64,000 nucleotides of DNA from Cydia pomonella (GCF_033807575.1 NC_084711.1:11346001-11410000), one strand, 5' to 3'; counted from the stretch's first letter, positions 34,771 through 45,593 are shown. Numbers and translations are program-made. The notes: a model not told the origin generated them from the letters alone.

Positions 34771-37700
34771 ATGAGTCTGAAAATTGAAGCCGAAACAAAA
34801 GTTAGTTCTGATCCCTGCGTATTAGCATTTGACGGCAACTTGTATATTGGAACTGAAGATGGCTATATCCATGTAAGTATTTTCTTAGGAAATAGGTATA
34901 ATTCATGACAATCATAGGAACATAGTTATGATATTTAATTTGTAGAACTCATAACACGTAGGTAATTGACTAACTAGATTAACAAGTAGTATAACTTACT
35001 AGGTAGACATATAAGTATATTTCCCTACAGTGATATTGAATTAAAAAGAGTATGCCGGCAGTTAGAAATTAATGGTTTGCGATTCAGTCACGTATTACGA
35101 GAAGGGGTAAAACCCTGAAAATACCTATCCATAAATTCAATCCCGTAAACTCTTTCTAATCCTGAATGTCTAAGTTTATCCATATAATAATTTAATAAGC
35201 AAGTTACATATCTACTCGCATTTTATTTCCTAACCTAGGTATATATTCAGGCAAACCATCTACTTGTGACTACATAATTAGGGTCTAGGTATTTCTTAGG
35301 CATGTACTTATTTCTAAAGCGTCTCATGATAAGATCCGATTATTTGATACCTACTTACCTACGAGTTCCTATTAGACAAAATTCAATACAATAATTTAAA
35401 ATCCTTCAATGCAATTACAAATTAACCGAAACCCTTGCACTATAGTCCTTCGACGACAAGCTTAGTCCCGTTGCATCATGGCCAGCACACGCAGTACAAC
35501 TGTTCGCCCTAGCGGCAGGCGGCGGCGCCGTTTACTCCAGCTCGAACGATGGCAGCATCAGGGTATGGTCTGCGAAAGGAGACAAGATTACTGAAATACC
35601 AGTGCCTGGCGCTGATGTTAGCGTGCTACATGTCTCTGGTAACGAGTTGTACACGGGCGATGAAGCAGGGACAGTAAGTGTTTTACTAAGAAAAATAATG
35701 TTACATATCTTTTAAGTATCTATTATGATTAGGTAATGATTTTCAGAATAAATCAACTCATAACCTACTATTGATTAAAAAGATCTTCCTCTATGGCATA
35801 TGCACCGATGTATACATGCTACGCAAAGTGCGTGAGCTTACGAGTAATACTATAAAAAATTGTAAGGCGTTAAAATTTTTTACGAAAGTTATTTCATAAT
35901 TTTAGGTAAAAGTGTACGAGGATAATACTGAAAAAGCAATGTACAACGTGTTAGAGGAAGTAAAAGATCTGGCACTGAGCGCACCATTTTTGTTTACCGT
36001 GCGAGATCTAGATGTGACGGTCACTGAAATCAAGCCTGGTAAGTACGTAACCTATAAGTTTAATTTAAACCAACCTAATAAATATAACGTATAAAGTTTA
36101 TAGTATAGTATTAGCTGCGCGCGTTTGAACTTTTGCCACCTTGTCCTAAATCAGAACTATACGTTACTTGCTTGACATAACATAATCGAGCCAGTTGAGA
36201 CGTCCTCAGTCCCCCAGTCAGTGGACCTGGTTTTATGCCTGTTGACATTCGAAATCTCATTCTTTTGTTAATTTTATTCTTATGCAATAGATTTCAAAGT
36301 TTAAAAAGCTTTTCCAATATCCTTAAGGTTGTTATGCGTAGTGGGGCAGTTTTTGCTGGGAGGCTCTGTGTTATTATGGCCTGAATCGAAAATTAAACTT
36401 CACTTTGAGGTGTGTACTAAAAGGTGTGTTGCCTCACGCTCCACTTTATTCTTAGTGGTTTTAGTAGATTTACTTTACCATAAATTATTGTTCTGTTATG
36501 AAATAGATGAATCCAGAACGCGATTTGTTACGCGGCATACTATGGAGGGTCGTGCTCCATTGAGACTAGCTGGTCCACATCTTCTCTGCATGGCAAGAGG
36601 GGGAAACAATCTTGCTCTACACGACTCTTCTGTGTCTACCGTCTTTAAGAAAAAGCATGAAGTTAAGGTTTGAAATTTCTTTAGCAGCTTTAATGTAGTA
36701 CATTTCTACCCCATCTTCCATTCGGCAGATTCAGTAACGATGTTAATGTTCCTGGTTAAGGTCGACCGGGATAAATGCAACTATGGAATTATTGCGTCTA
36801 TTTGAGTTATTTTTTTAAACAACGTAAGTTAAAAGAGCTTCCCGCAATCTGATGAAAAAAGTTACTTGGAAAAAATAAAACGTAACATAGAGGGCGTACC
36901 AATCGTGTTCGAGAAATAATTAACAGACGCAAAACCCGCACAGTTGTATTTATTCCGGTCAACCTTACTCAAACTTAATTTTGAATAATCGACATGTCAA
37001 TAATTTGGTTTTTCTTCTTTTTTCGTGTCGAGTTTCCCTTAAATTAAACAATTCATGCCCAGTTGTTGATCAAATAAAATTATCACTTAGGTGCTCTATT
37101 CTAGTAAACTTTAACAATTGTAGCAATTAATTAGCTGATGGTCCCGGGTTCAAATCCTGGTAAGGGCATTTATTCGTGTGATGAGCATGAATATTTGTTC
37201 CTGAGTCATGGGTGTTTTCTATCTATTTAAGTATTTATAAATATTTATATATTATATATATCGTTGTCTAAGTACCCTCAACACAAGCCTTATTGAGCTT
37301 ACTGTGGTTGGACTTAGTCAATTTGTGTAATAAAGTCCTATAATATTTATAAGTACCTATTTTATTTATTTAATTGAAATTATAGGTACGAAGGCGCGTG
37401 CCTCTACTCGTATTGTCATGTTATTAAAGATTAGATTTGACAAATCTGCGCGTCATCGTGGATGACACGAACTATACGTGCAAAGTTTTGGTGGTAAATT
37501 AACAAGGTTCTAAATATGCTTAACAATTTCTTAGTCTAAATCTACAATCAAGTGCAGAGAAAAGTGACTCTTTCTGTATATAAACATTATGCAGGAGTCC
37601 CAAGTGGATAAATTTGCAGACAACTATCACACTGATCCGATCAGCACGCCGTTTCGGTGCGTAAGTTGACAGCGCTATTCATATACACTGTGTTTTTTAA

Positions 37701-39118
37701 CTCTGTTAATTTAAAGGGTGCATCCCTGAGCTTCAATTAAGTAACTTTCTCAAAGACACCGGTATTCTAATTAGTAATTAACTCCGTTTCGGTGATAATC
37801 AATAATTATTTTTTATCTTATAAGAGTTATAACTTTATAAGGCCCTTATGAGCGTGCATACTTGCCTTAGGGCCTGTTTACATATTGATTAGTGTTTCGT
37901 ATAAGTTCATACATTCGCTACTAAACGTAAGTACTATCTGGGACGAGCGATGTTCGAATTTATGGAAGGTGGAGGCAAGGAACAGAATCTCCTTAGGCCG
38001 AACTGTTGCAAAAGTATCCAGCTGTCAGCTATATATAATAAGTTCCAAATCTCTCCAGAGTAACGCTAGAGTAGCTATAGCTCCACTCGTGCGCGAATCG
38101 AGGTTGCGAAGCCGCGAACGCGAGTGTGGAGGGCCCTCGCGTCGATTCCACAGATTGTTCACGCCTTCGCCCCTTATTCCCCTTTTTTGTCGGTATTTGG
38201 CCCGCGTCAAAGGAGACGCGAAGCGCGAACTGGCAAGACTCCACACTCTCGATCGCTTCGCGCCGCGATTCGTTCACGAGTCGGTTAATCTGTAAACTGT
38301 CATAACCTTCTATGGCGGCTACTTGGTTATTGGATGCGAACTTGATCAACCAAAAATCTATTTATTAGTTCCCAGTTTGAATCAGTGCCTTGCCGCAAAC
38401 TAAATCCGATCAGCTGACGCTTCGGCGCCATCTTGCCGCGAACCAAACTGCGAAATCGCCGTGAAGTTGTGCGTGTGTGGAGTCTACGTCAACGTCGCGG
38501 TATGTTCGCTCCGCGAATCCGCGCCGCGATTCACGCGCATAGTCTGGAGGTGGCTATACAGTTGGCTAAAATCATATCTCCATAATAGACAACAGTACGT
38601 ACAAATAGAACACCACATTAAAGACTCTAAAAAACGAATGAAACTTCAATCAAATTGGCAAACCATCAACAGTTCCATCCCTCAAGGCAGCGTAATAGGA
38701 TGTTTGCTATTCCTAATATATATTAATGACCTCCCTAAAATAACCAATCATAAATGTATTATTTTTGTTCTCCCTCCTCTTTAGACACGACAACATCTCC
38801 GACAACTACTCTGATATTAAGGAAGCGTTCACCGATATCTCAAACTGGTTACAGGAACACAACCTATTAATAAATACAGCCAAAACAAAAATAATACAAT
38901 TTAGACCCTATCAAAAAAGACCTACCGATTTGACGCCACTTTTTCGTGATCTAAGCATACAAGAAGACTCTGAATGCACCCTATTAGGAAACACTATAGA
39001 CTGCCACCTTGACTGGAAAAAACATATATCCAAAATAAAATCCAAATTTTCTTCCTTCCTTTTTAGGGTTCCGTAGCCAAATGGCATAAAACGGAACCCT
39101 TATAGTTTCGCCATGTCC

Positions 39119-39153
<35 letters not shown>

Positions 39154-42100
39154 CGAGGCTTTGCTCCGTGGTCGTTAGTGCTAGAAAGCTGAAATTTGGC
39201 ATGGATATATAAATCAATAAAGCCGACAAAGTCGTACAATAAAATCTAAAAATTTTTTTTTTTTAGGGTACCTCCCCTACACGTAAAGTGGGGGTGAATT
39301 TTTTTTTTCGCTTCAACCCTAGAGTGTGGGGTATCGTTGGAAAGGTATTTCAAAACTAATAGGGGTTTTTAAGAAACATTTTTTGATAAAGTGAATAAAT
39401 TCGGAGATAATCGCTCCGAAAGAAAAAAAAAATGTGTCCCCCTCCCTCTAACTTTTGAACCATAGGTCCAAAAAATATGAAAAAAATTGTGGAAGTAGAG
39501 CTTAAGAAAGACATTAAATGAAAACTATAGCGGACATGATCAGTTTAGCTGTTTTTGAGTTATCGCAAAAAGTTTTCCATTCATAGTAAAAATACTTACT
39601 TTAATTAGGTACTGATTATGCAAATTTGCCTATTTGTTTAACTCGGGTGAAAGGTACCGTTTCATCCCTTGGTTAACAATTTACTATACTTTAAGCTCCA
39701 GTTTAGCTTATTGTGACGGAAGAGTAACTACGAAACCCTACACTGAGCGTGGCCCGACATGCTCTTGGCCGGTTTTGCATTGTACCTTTTAATTCGAACA
39801 CCAATACTGAGTGCGCCTTGTCTACATACCATTCCTACGCTCAAGCCTGGTTACGTTATGGCATTACCTTATGGGGCCATAGCACTGATACACACGATCT
39901 ACTTATAGCTCAAAAAAATGTGTCCGTATATTAACAAACATACAACAAACAGACAGCTGCAAACCATATTTCACAAGCCTTAAAATCTTGACTCTACCCG
40001 GCCTATACATATTAAAAATCTCAATTTTTGTCAGAAAAAATACCGAACTATTTAAATACTGTAAAAGCGCACGCCGAAATAATAAACTCATCCCCCCGGA
40101 ACCAATCTTAGAAATGTACAAAAAAGGCCCGTATTTCAGGGCAATACAGGTGTACAACAATTTGCCCAACACAATAAGAAACATAAAACAAACCCGTTCA
40201 TATAAAAATTACAATCCTTTTTAATAGAGAAAGCATATATTACTCTACCCAAGAATTTATGGGAGATAATTTTACATAATAAGAAATATTAATTATAAGT
40301 AGTACTTAGTAGGTATATATAACATAAATTTAAAAATAAACTAACTTTGATCTCCTCCATAGGTTAAGTAAAATAATAATTATAATATATTATACTTATA
40401 ATATGTATTTAAAAATAATGTTCATAAATGGGTACTACTATATTTAATAACTTTAGTCCTAGCTAGCTATAAGAATACTTGCAATACCCTTTTCAGGTTG
40501 TCATGTGTTTCTATAATTTAAATGTAATAACTATCCCTTCGGGTGGCAAAGTCCGGGAGCCGGACCTATCGTAAAGTGGCAGGGATCCGGGAGCCGGACC
40601 TGACATAACCAGTTTTTGAATGGCAGCGCCACAGATTGAACGGAAGCAGAAGTGGCGCGGCCATTTTGGAAAAAATACCGTCAAGTGGCGGGCCCCTCAC
40701 AGGTGATCATAGCGACTATTCCGCGTGTTAGAAAATTTACCATTTCTCAAAAAAAAATTGTATGGATGCTGTATATAGACCATGTATCCTTATATTGAGC
40801 ATTAAATACCCAATTTGATTATATAGTAATTTATGTCATTCCATATAAGTGAATTTCGCTAGTCTTGAACAAATCTCAGATCATCATTTTTTTTTTCTAC
40901 TTTCATGTATATAAATAACTATGATTAGAAAATAAACAATTAATTGTAGAAAACACAGATTTAATGACTAAACTATACAATTATTTACACTTATAAACCT
41001 TTTTATTACCCCTCACAATACAATATTTTTACAATACAAGGTTTGGCGGGGCGGGAGTATGACGCAATTTGTAGCTAACTTTACTCAGCGCGGCAATTCG
41101 ACCGTTATTGAATGCCATCCTTGTCTATTGACGAATACATCATGCAAGTGTGACCAAGCTAACAGTAGTTTTGCCCGTTCTAAATTAGGTGCGAAATATG
41201 GCATTGCACAGGGTCCGGGAGCCGGTCCCTGCCACTCAACGGCTTGTTATGTCAGGTCCGGCTCCCGGACCCATGCCACTTTCGGAGCGATCCGGCTCCC
41301 GGACACTGCCACTTAGCGGTATATTTTCCAAAATGGTCTTGCCATTTCTCTTGCCGTTAGACCGCTGGCGCTGCCACCCGAAGGGCTATGTACCATGGCT
41401 CGCAATAAATGATTTCTGAAAATCAATTTGACAGTTCCCAGTTTGAATCAGGGCGGCTACCGGGAAAATCGAAATTCGTCAATTGCGGGCATTTTTCTCT
41501 GTCACTCTAATTACGTCTTAATGAGAGTAAAAGAGAAAGATCCCCGCAATTTGCGAATTTCGGTTTTCGCGGTAGGCCCCCAGTGCCTTGCCGCAAACTA
41601 AATCCGATCAGCCGACGCTTCGGCGCCATCTTGCCGCGAACCAAACTGCGAAATCGCCGTGAAGTTGTGCGAGTGTGGAGTCTACGTCAACGTCGCGGTA
41701 TGTTCGCTCCGCGAAGTCGCGCCGCGATTCACGCGCACTGGAGGGCGCTTTACACTTTTTGGTATATGGAGATTCTGTTCCTTGCCTCTACCTTCCATGT
41801 TCGAAATGACATTGATGTGTTACAGTTTTAACTTTTAAGTTGTTTGGTTGAGTTAAATGTAATGCCCGTGTTACAAGTTACAAATACGCAACATTTAATT
41901 ACTTTTTATAAAAATAAACATTTTTATTGACAAATAACTACTTATGCTATTTAGTTTCCTTAAACATGCTTACCAATACCCCGAAGTTAACGGAATTCAA
42001 TAAAAACACGGTGAATATGGCGATGTCCCGCTCCCACTGGATAGGCGTGCAGGGGGCCTACCGAGAAAACCGCGAATTTGCTAATTTCAGCAAATTGCGG

Positions 42101-42482
42101 GGATCTTTCTCTTTTACTAAGACGTAATTAGAGTGACAGAGAAAAATGCCCGCAATTGACGAATTTCGATTTTCCCGGTAGCCGCCCAGATCCGCCATGA
42201 TTCGCATCCATTATGGAGAATACCTTAGCAAGCGTATCAATGGATTTAACATTTTTTTGACAGGTTAGTGATATGATTGTAACAAGTCTGGCAGTCTCTG
42301 GTGACTATGCTTGGACTGGAGGCTGGGATGGCGTCTTACGACGATGGAAAATTACTACCGACCAATTGGAAGATTCTGGATCATTGGAACTTGGTGCTTG
42401 CATCAATGGGTTGGCAGCTTCACAAAATAGTGTATTTGCTATTGTGGCAGGAGGGAGGGTGGTGTGTGTAAAAGGAGCATAG
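34771..42482 (+). CDS. Uncharacterised WD-repeat protein, 5 exons
   Basis: Exons are 34771-34872, 35446-35673, 35906-36038, 36507-36667 and 42264-42482; splice sites are canonical and phases join, giving about 280 residues. It begins MSLKIEAETKVSSD. WD-type blades are visible: PCVLAFDGNLYIGTEDGYIH at the start; HAVQLFALAAGGGAVYSSS ending DGSIRVWSA (a clear WD signature); DVSVLHVSGNELYTGDEAGT then VKVYEDN; and MIVTSLAVSGDYAWTGGWDG then VLRRWKI near the end. Such proteins are beta-propeller scaffolds. No catalytic motif, signal peptide or membrane segment is seen, and the partner is unknown. The protein is short for a full propeller, so some blades are weak or it pairs with another protein. The last intron is 5.6 kb and holds a nest of transposons. 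I do not recognise an orthologue name. Confidence 0.88.
36675..37130. other. WD-gene intron 4, first part
   Basis: AT-rich intronic sequence, no feature recognised. Confidence 0.4.
37131..37352 (+). repeat. tRNA-derived SINE
   Basis: It starts near the B-box-like GGTCCCGGGTTCAAATCCTG; the body has GGGCATTTATTCGTGTGATG, GTTCCTGAGTCATGGGTGTT, ATATATCGTTGTCTAAGTAC, ACACAAGCCTTATTGAGC and CAATTTGTGTAATAAAGTCC. The 5' A-box end is degraded. A 3' fragment of the same family is at 22612-22735. Confidence 0.75.
38367..38539 (+). repeat. 173-bp direct repeat, left copy (LINE target duplication)
   Basis: From AGTTCCCAGTTTGAATCAG to GCCGCGATTCACGCGCA. The same 173 bp recur at 41433-41737 once the 129-bp MITE and its TSD triplet are removed. 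The pair exactly brackets the LINE. Confidence 0.85.
39064..39776 (-). repeat. Family P-related repeat inserted in the LINE
   Basis: It begins TAGGGTTCCGTAGCCAAATG and ends CTGAGCGTGGCCCGACATGC then TCTTGGCCGG. It has a (CTGT)n run at 39118-39155. The ends are of the P type; the middle (GAAATTTGGCATGGATATAT, CTAGAGTGTGGGGTATCG) is a different subfamily. Confidence 0.65.
40535..41385. mobile_element. Fold-back element with repeated subterminal palindromes
   Basis: The terminal inverted repeat CCCTTCGGGTGGCA (40535-40548) is mirrored by TGCCACCCGAAGGG (41372-41385), flanked by CTAT on both sides. The palindrome GTCCGGGAGCCGGACC or close variants occurs twice near the left end (about 40551 and 40589) and three times near the right (about 41212, 41253 and 41289). 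The AT-rich interior has no transposase. Inserted in the LINE 3' region. Non-autonomous, superfamily unknown. Confidence 0.75.
41433..41737 (+). repeat. 173-bp direct repeat, right copy, interrupted by a MITE
   Basis: Same 173 bp as 38367-38539, differing by a handful of bases; opened after GTTTGAATCAG by the MITE at 41452-41580. It continues into CTGGAGGGCGC, the original unduplicated flank. Confidence 0.85.
41452..41580. mobile_element. CWG-target MITE, copy A
   Basis: Ends GGCGGCTACCGGGAAAATCG and CGGTTTTCGCGGTAGGCCCC, flanked by CAG on both sides (41449-41451 and 41581-41583). The uninterrupted target GAATCAGTGCC is visible at 38380-38395, confirming that CAG was duplicated on insertion. 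129 bp, palindromic interior with TCTAATTACGTC. Confidence 0.9.
42053..42186. mobile_element. CWG-target MITE, copy B
   Basis: Ends GGGGCCTACCGAGAAAACCG and CGATTTTCCCGGTAGCCGCC; CAG flanks both (42050-42052 and 42187-42189). Same family as copy A in the opposite orientation. 134 bp. Confidence 0.88.
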
Positions 42483-42575
42483 ATCAACAAACTTTTTAAA
42501 TAACAAATAACACCTTTATATGTATAAATGTATTTAAATTTCCCTGTGACTGTTTGGCTGTCAATAGAATATACC

Positions 42576-42581
42576 AATAAA
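42576..42581 (+). terminator. Polyadenylation signal of the WD-repeat gene
   Basis: AATAAA about 95 bp after the stop codon at 42482. Confidence 0.55.
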
Positions 42582-42944
42582 GTTTTATGTGATTATTTCA
42601 TGTTTTCGCAGATGCTTACTTACAACTGCAAAGTTACCTACATTTAAAATTAATTCAAAATTATAATGATAAATGTTATTTTAATAAGCCCTCATATCTA
42701 ACTGGTGGCACACTGGGTAACCAAAATATATTCTTCTAACCAATGTGGCTCAGCAACCCAAAGAGGGCCTACAAAACAAGAGCATGCCACAATACCCAAT
42801 AAAATAAATAAAAACAATTTCAAGCCTATCTAGGGAACCAAGAGGTCTAAAAAGACAAAGTATTCATTACAAGCTAAACAAATTGACTCTACATAGTTAG
42901 GGAGGCGAGGTAGCTAAATGGCGTAATTCAACCTATCAAAATCG

Positions 42945-44750
42945 AAAGATAAAATAATTTCGAAAAGAAAAGCTCGTATGGTAAAAACCATTTTAGCGGT
43001 GGGTTTGGCGTGTACGGTTTTTCAAAAATGTTAAAAAAAACAGTTACTTGGGCATTCTCGAGCGCGTCAGATATTCATACTACGTATGCCCCAAGTGCCT
43101 CTGATAACAACGGTATACTAATCTGCCGGTTTGCGTGGTGGGGGTAGGAATATAAAGTAGTCAAAAATGCAAAAAAAAAAAAAATTACTCGAGCGCGTCA
43201 GATTTTCGGAAGGGGTGTTAAGTAGGCCCCAAGGAAGCTCCCTTTAAAAAAACTGACGATTTCGGCGTGACGATAAGTTACGATGAATTTTTGAAAATGC
43301 AAAAAAAAAGTTTTTTTTGAAATACTCGAGCGCGTCAGATTTTCATAGGGGAGGTTTATCTCGGTATCCTGAAAGCATATTTTCTTAATCTGACAAAAAT
43401 GTTGGTGGGTTCTCTTAATCTGACCGAAAAAGGTTTTTTGGTTTCTCCAGCACATTCGAGAAATATACCGTCGGGTCTTTTCTCTCTCTTCAATCGGCGT
43501 CATACTGAGGGCACATAGGTCTACGGTAGGGGACCATAAACATATATATATATATATTAGGGTGTACCGAAAATTCCCTTCTACCGCTTCTTTCCCCACC
43601 ATCAATGTTGCGAAATAAAGGAAAAATACTGGTAGGACGGCATATTTCCGCGAAGCGCTCAGTCTGTATTACATGTTTATGGCAAATTCCTCTTTTTTGC
43701 TTCAATTCTTCACTTCGTTTTGCTTACGGTACGTCCAAAAAACAATTTGAGGATCAACAGGCTATTGAATAATAACCTCCTAAGGCCCAGCCATAGAAAT
43801 GAAGAATCCTAAATTTGCCACTAGAATTTGAACCTATAGTGCAGGAAATACAGTTGATTTTATTTTGTTTGAAAATTGAATGAAACAAAGCCAATGCAAC
43901 TCTGTTCCAATTGAATATGATTTATATTTCATCGAACTGAATAAGTCCTATAGGTAGGACCTTGGGCCTTACGAGGACATACATGAAACTGTACATGTTA
44001 ATAATACTTTTGTATACAGATACGCGTAACTTTTTCCGAGTCCACGAAAATGGTCGAGAAGCTTTAGAAAAAAAAAATTGAGATATAATAAAAGTCACAT
44101 AATTTAATCATCGTTATTTCATATCAATTTTTTTTAACACCCTCAGTTTTCGAGATATACTCAAAAAACCGGGAGTTTGAGTTTTTATGATGCTTCAAGT
44201 CAAAAAGTTTTAACTTTGGACAAAAATGTAGAGACTTTTTTTGTGTAAAATAAAATTACCTTTTTTGTTTATTTAAACTTTTTTTTGTAAAATGTATCGT
44301 TCGCGACTTATATGCCGCAACGCGTTTTTGGGAAGACGAAATGACTCCTCCACACTTCCGGTCATGCGGAAACCGGCAGATTTTGTATTTTTAGTAAGTT
44401 TTAGATTATATTCTTCAAAATAAAAATCGCGCTCGAGAATGCCGGATTAACGTTTTTTTTTTACAAGTTCGCGACTCTATAACTCGGCGGCGTCAAGGAC
44501 TTATCGTCAGATTAGTTAAATTTAGTCTTAAAACACTAAAATCAACCCCCAATATCTTAATCTGACACGCTCGAGTATTTCAGACTATCGATTTTTTTTT
44601 ACTAATCTGATCGTCTATCCTAGGCGCGCGTCACTACATATAGAGCTAAATACTTTACAAGGTTGTTCTATTAGGTCTAAGGTATCTCTCATATCTTAAA
44701 CTGCCACGCTCGAGTATTACCGAAAATTCCCCTATTCGCCACCCTAACTA
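42945..44750. repeat. Degenerate repeat region with CTCGAGCGCGTCAGAT motifs
   Basis: ACTCGAGCGCGTCAGATTTTC or a close variant occurs at about 43057, 43191 and 43329, a spacing near 135 bp, each after an A-run following TTTTTGAAAATGC-like sequence. Inverted versions (ATCTGACACGCTCGAGTATT-like) appear at about 44560 and 44700. ACCGAAAATTCCC occurs near 43566 and 44722. The region has no intact protein frame. It may be an old element with tandem units at one end. Confidence 0.55.
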
Positions 44751-44938
44751 ACAGAAGTCACTGGCAATGAACAGTAGGTTTTAGAACAATATCTGGCTAT
44801 TGAGGTGCAACTAATTTAATCGATCAACACATGCATGCATTGCATGTATCAAAGATTGCACACAAGTGTGAGGTTTGCACTGTGTGTAAGAGTATGATTA
44901 TACAGTTTTTTAATTAAAATAACCCATTAAATGTTTGA

Positions 44939-44950
44939 TTTATTTATTTT
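44939..44950 (-). terminator. Possible polyadenylation signal of NDUFB11
   Basis: TTTATTTATTTT on the plus strand reads AATAAATAAA on the gene's strand, about 190 bp after the stop codon. Other A/T runs are present, so this is tentative. Confidence 0.35.
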
Positions 44951-45137
44951 CATGCAAGAGCATGGCTTTGATATATACAGTTAATAGACAATAGTTCTTA
45001 GAAAAAAGAAAATAAAGAAATTACAAAATTATCCTTATTTAAACAAAATCCAGAATTTAAAAAAAGATATTGCCTATTGTCTAACCATTTCTACATAAAA
45101 ATATTAATTAAATTCAAAAACTAAACATCAACATCAC

Positions 45138-45593
45138 TTAAATGATGATCTCAACACCATTTAGCTCTTCATCACTTGGCAGTTTCACTTTCTTGGGATC
45201 AACATAGTTGGGGTCAACGGGCGGAAGACCAGCTTTCTCACGGCGGCGCAACTCGAGGAAAGCCTCACGCTGGGCCCAATCTCTCAAGCTTACATCAGGA
45301 GCATAGGCCCAAGCGAAACCACCGAAGACTAAACATAAGGTGATAGTGAAGAAGTAGGACGCGTGGTGGGCACTGGTGTCATCATCTTTATTCTCATAAT
45401 CAAACCCATAGCTCACCCAGTTTTTGTCTTGAGGTTTGGTTTCGCAGGCGGCGGTGGCTGTTTCGCTATTCTTCTTGGAAGTCGAAATGGTGCGGGTAAC
45501 CTGGTTTATATGATTCCATAGACATCGTTGCATCACAGGCATGTGACGCAGTTTGATGAGCGCCGACATTGTATTAAAGAACAAGAGCTGCAA
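45138..45593 (-). CDS. NDUFB11: NADH dehydrogenase (complex I) subunit NDUFB11, mitochondrial
   Basis: An accessory subunit (ESSS/NP17.3) of mitochondrial complex I, in the inner-membrane arm. A single uninterrupted frame encodes 151 residues from the ATG at 45593, or 143 from the second ATG at 45569 (MSALIKLRHMPVMQRC), which looks the better start. An arginine- and threonine-rich N-terminus (HINQVTRTISTSKKN) is a probable mitochondrial import sequence. Then come NWVSYGFDYENKDDDTSAHH, one membrane helix (YFFTITLCLVFGGFAWAYAP), and the conserved matrix/IMS tail DWAQREAFLELRRREKAGLP followed by DPNYVDPKKVKLPSDEEL. That order and length fit the family. The gene is intronless within the frame, divergent from RtcB 1.2 kb away and tail-to-tail with the WD-repeat gene. 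Confidence 0.93.
   Translation of the reverse strand: MQLLFFNTMSALIKLRHMPVMQRCLWNHINQVTRTISTSKKNSETATAACETKPQDKNWVSYGFDYENKDDDTSAHHASYFFTITLCLVFGGFAWAYAPDVSLRDWAQREAFLELRRREKAGLPPVDPNYVDPKKVKLPSDEELNGVEIII

Larger units (their letters stand above)
38540..41432 (+). pseudogene. 5'-truncated LINE (Jockey/CR1-like reverse transcriptase), broken
   Basis: The translation includes WLYSWLKSYLHNRQQYVQIE, then SSIPQGSVIGCLLFLIYIND, after which the frame shifts around the catalytic FADD position (38760-38785). It continues DISNWLQEHNLLINTAKTK and CTLLGNTIDCHLDWKKHIS. A family P-related insertion interrupts it at 39064-39776, after which ILTLPGLYILKISIFVRK and AIQVYNNLPNTIRNIK resume. The protein is related to the intact ORF at 58260 (shared QGSVIGCLLFLIYINDLPK). 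The 3' end lies near GCAATAAATGATTT (about 41402-41415), beyond the 40535-41385 insertion. Frameshifted, with stops; not functional. Confidence 0.85.
37959..41797. mobile_element. TIR DNA transposon remnant with 8-bp TSD, itself filled by later insertions
   Basis: TGGAAGGTGGAGGCAAGGAA then CAGAATCTCC at the left (from 37963) is mirrored at the right by GGAGATTCTG then TTCCTTGCCTCTACCTTCCA, with one mismatch over 30 bp. TGTTCGAA flanks at 37951-37958 and 41798-41805. The left end has an extra TTTA outside the match. The element's own DNA is about 38.0-38.54 kb plus about 41.74-41.8 kb and is GC-rich, with repeated words such as GCGCCGCGATTC and GTGTGGAG. No transposase frame remains. Superfamily undecided (8-bp TSD suggests hAT or P-like). 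Confidence 0.7.
37686..42013. mobile_element. CACYGTG-ended element, split by a 3.8-kb insertion
   Basis: The left part 37686-37958 and right part 41798-42013 together match, in order, the intact 464-bp copy at 57254-57717. The left part shares AAGTAACTTTCTCAAAGAC-like and GCCTTAGGGCCTGTTTAC blocks. The right part shares GTAATGCCCGTGTTACAA, CATTTAGTTTCCTTAAAC-like and AATTCAATAAAAACACGGTG. The outer ends are CACTGTGTTTTTT and AAAAACACGGTG. It was later opened at TGTTCGAA by the TIR element. Confidence 0.75.

Noticed and set aside
37131..37170. tRNA gene suggested by GGTTCAAATCC
   Set aside because: Only a B-box-like segment is present, with no matching acceptor stem. The downstream body is that of a SINE found elsewhere in the window.
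37885..38349. Open frames of 106-136 codons on both strands
   Set aside because: They lie in GC-rich non-coding ends of a TIR element with no protein similarity; stop codons are scarce simply because of base composition.
42949..44750. Possible integrated viral or large-element segment
   Set aside because: Repeated motifs were seen, but no viral or Polinton-type protein frame, so there is no support beyond an unclassified repeat.
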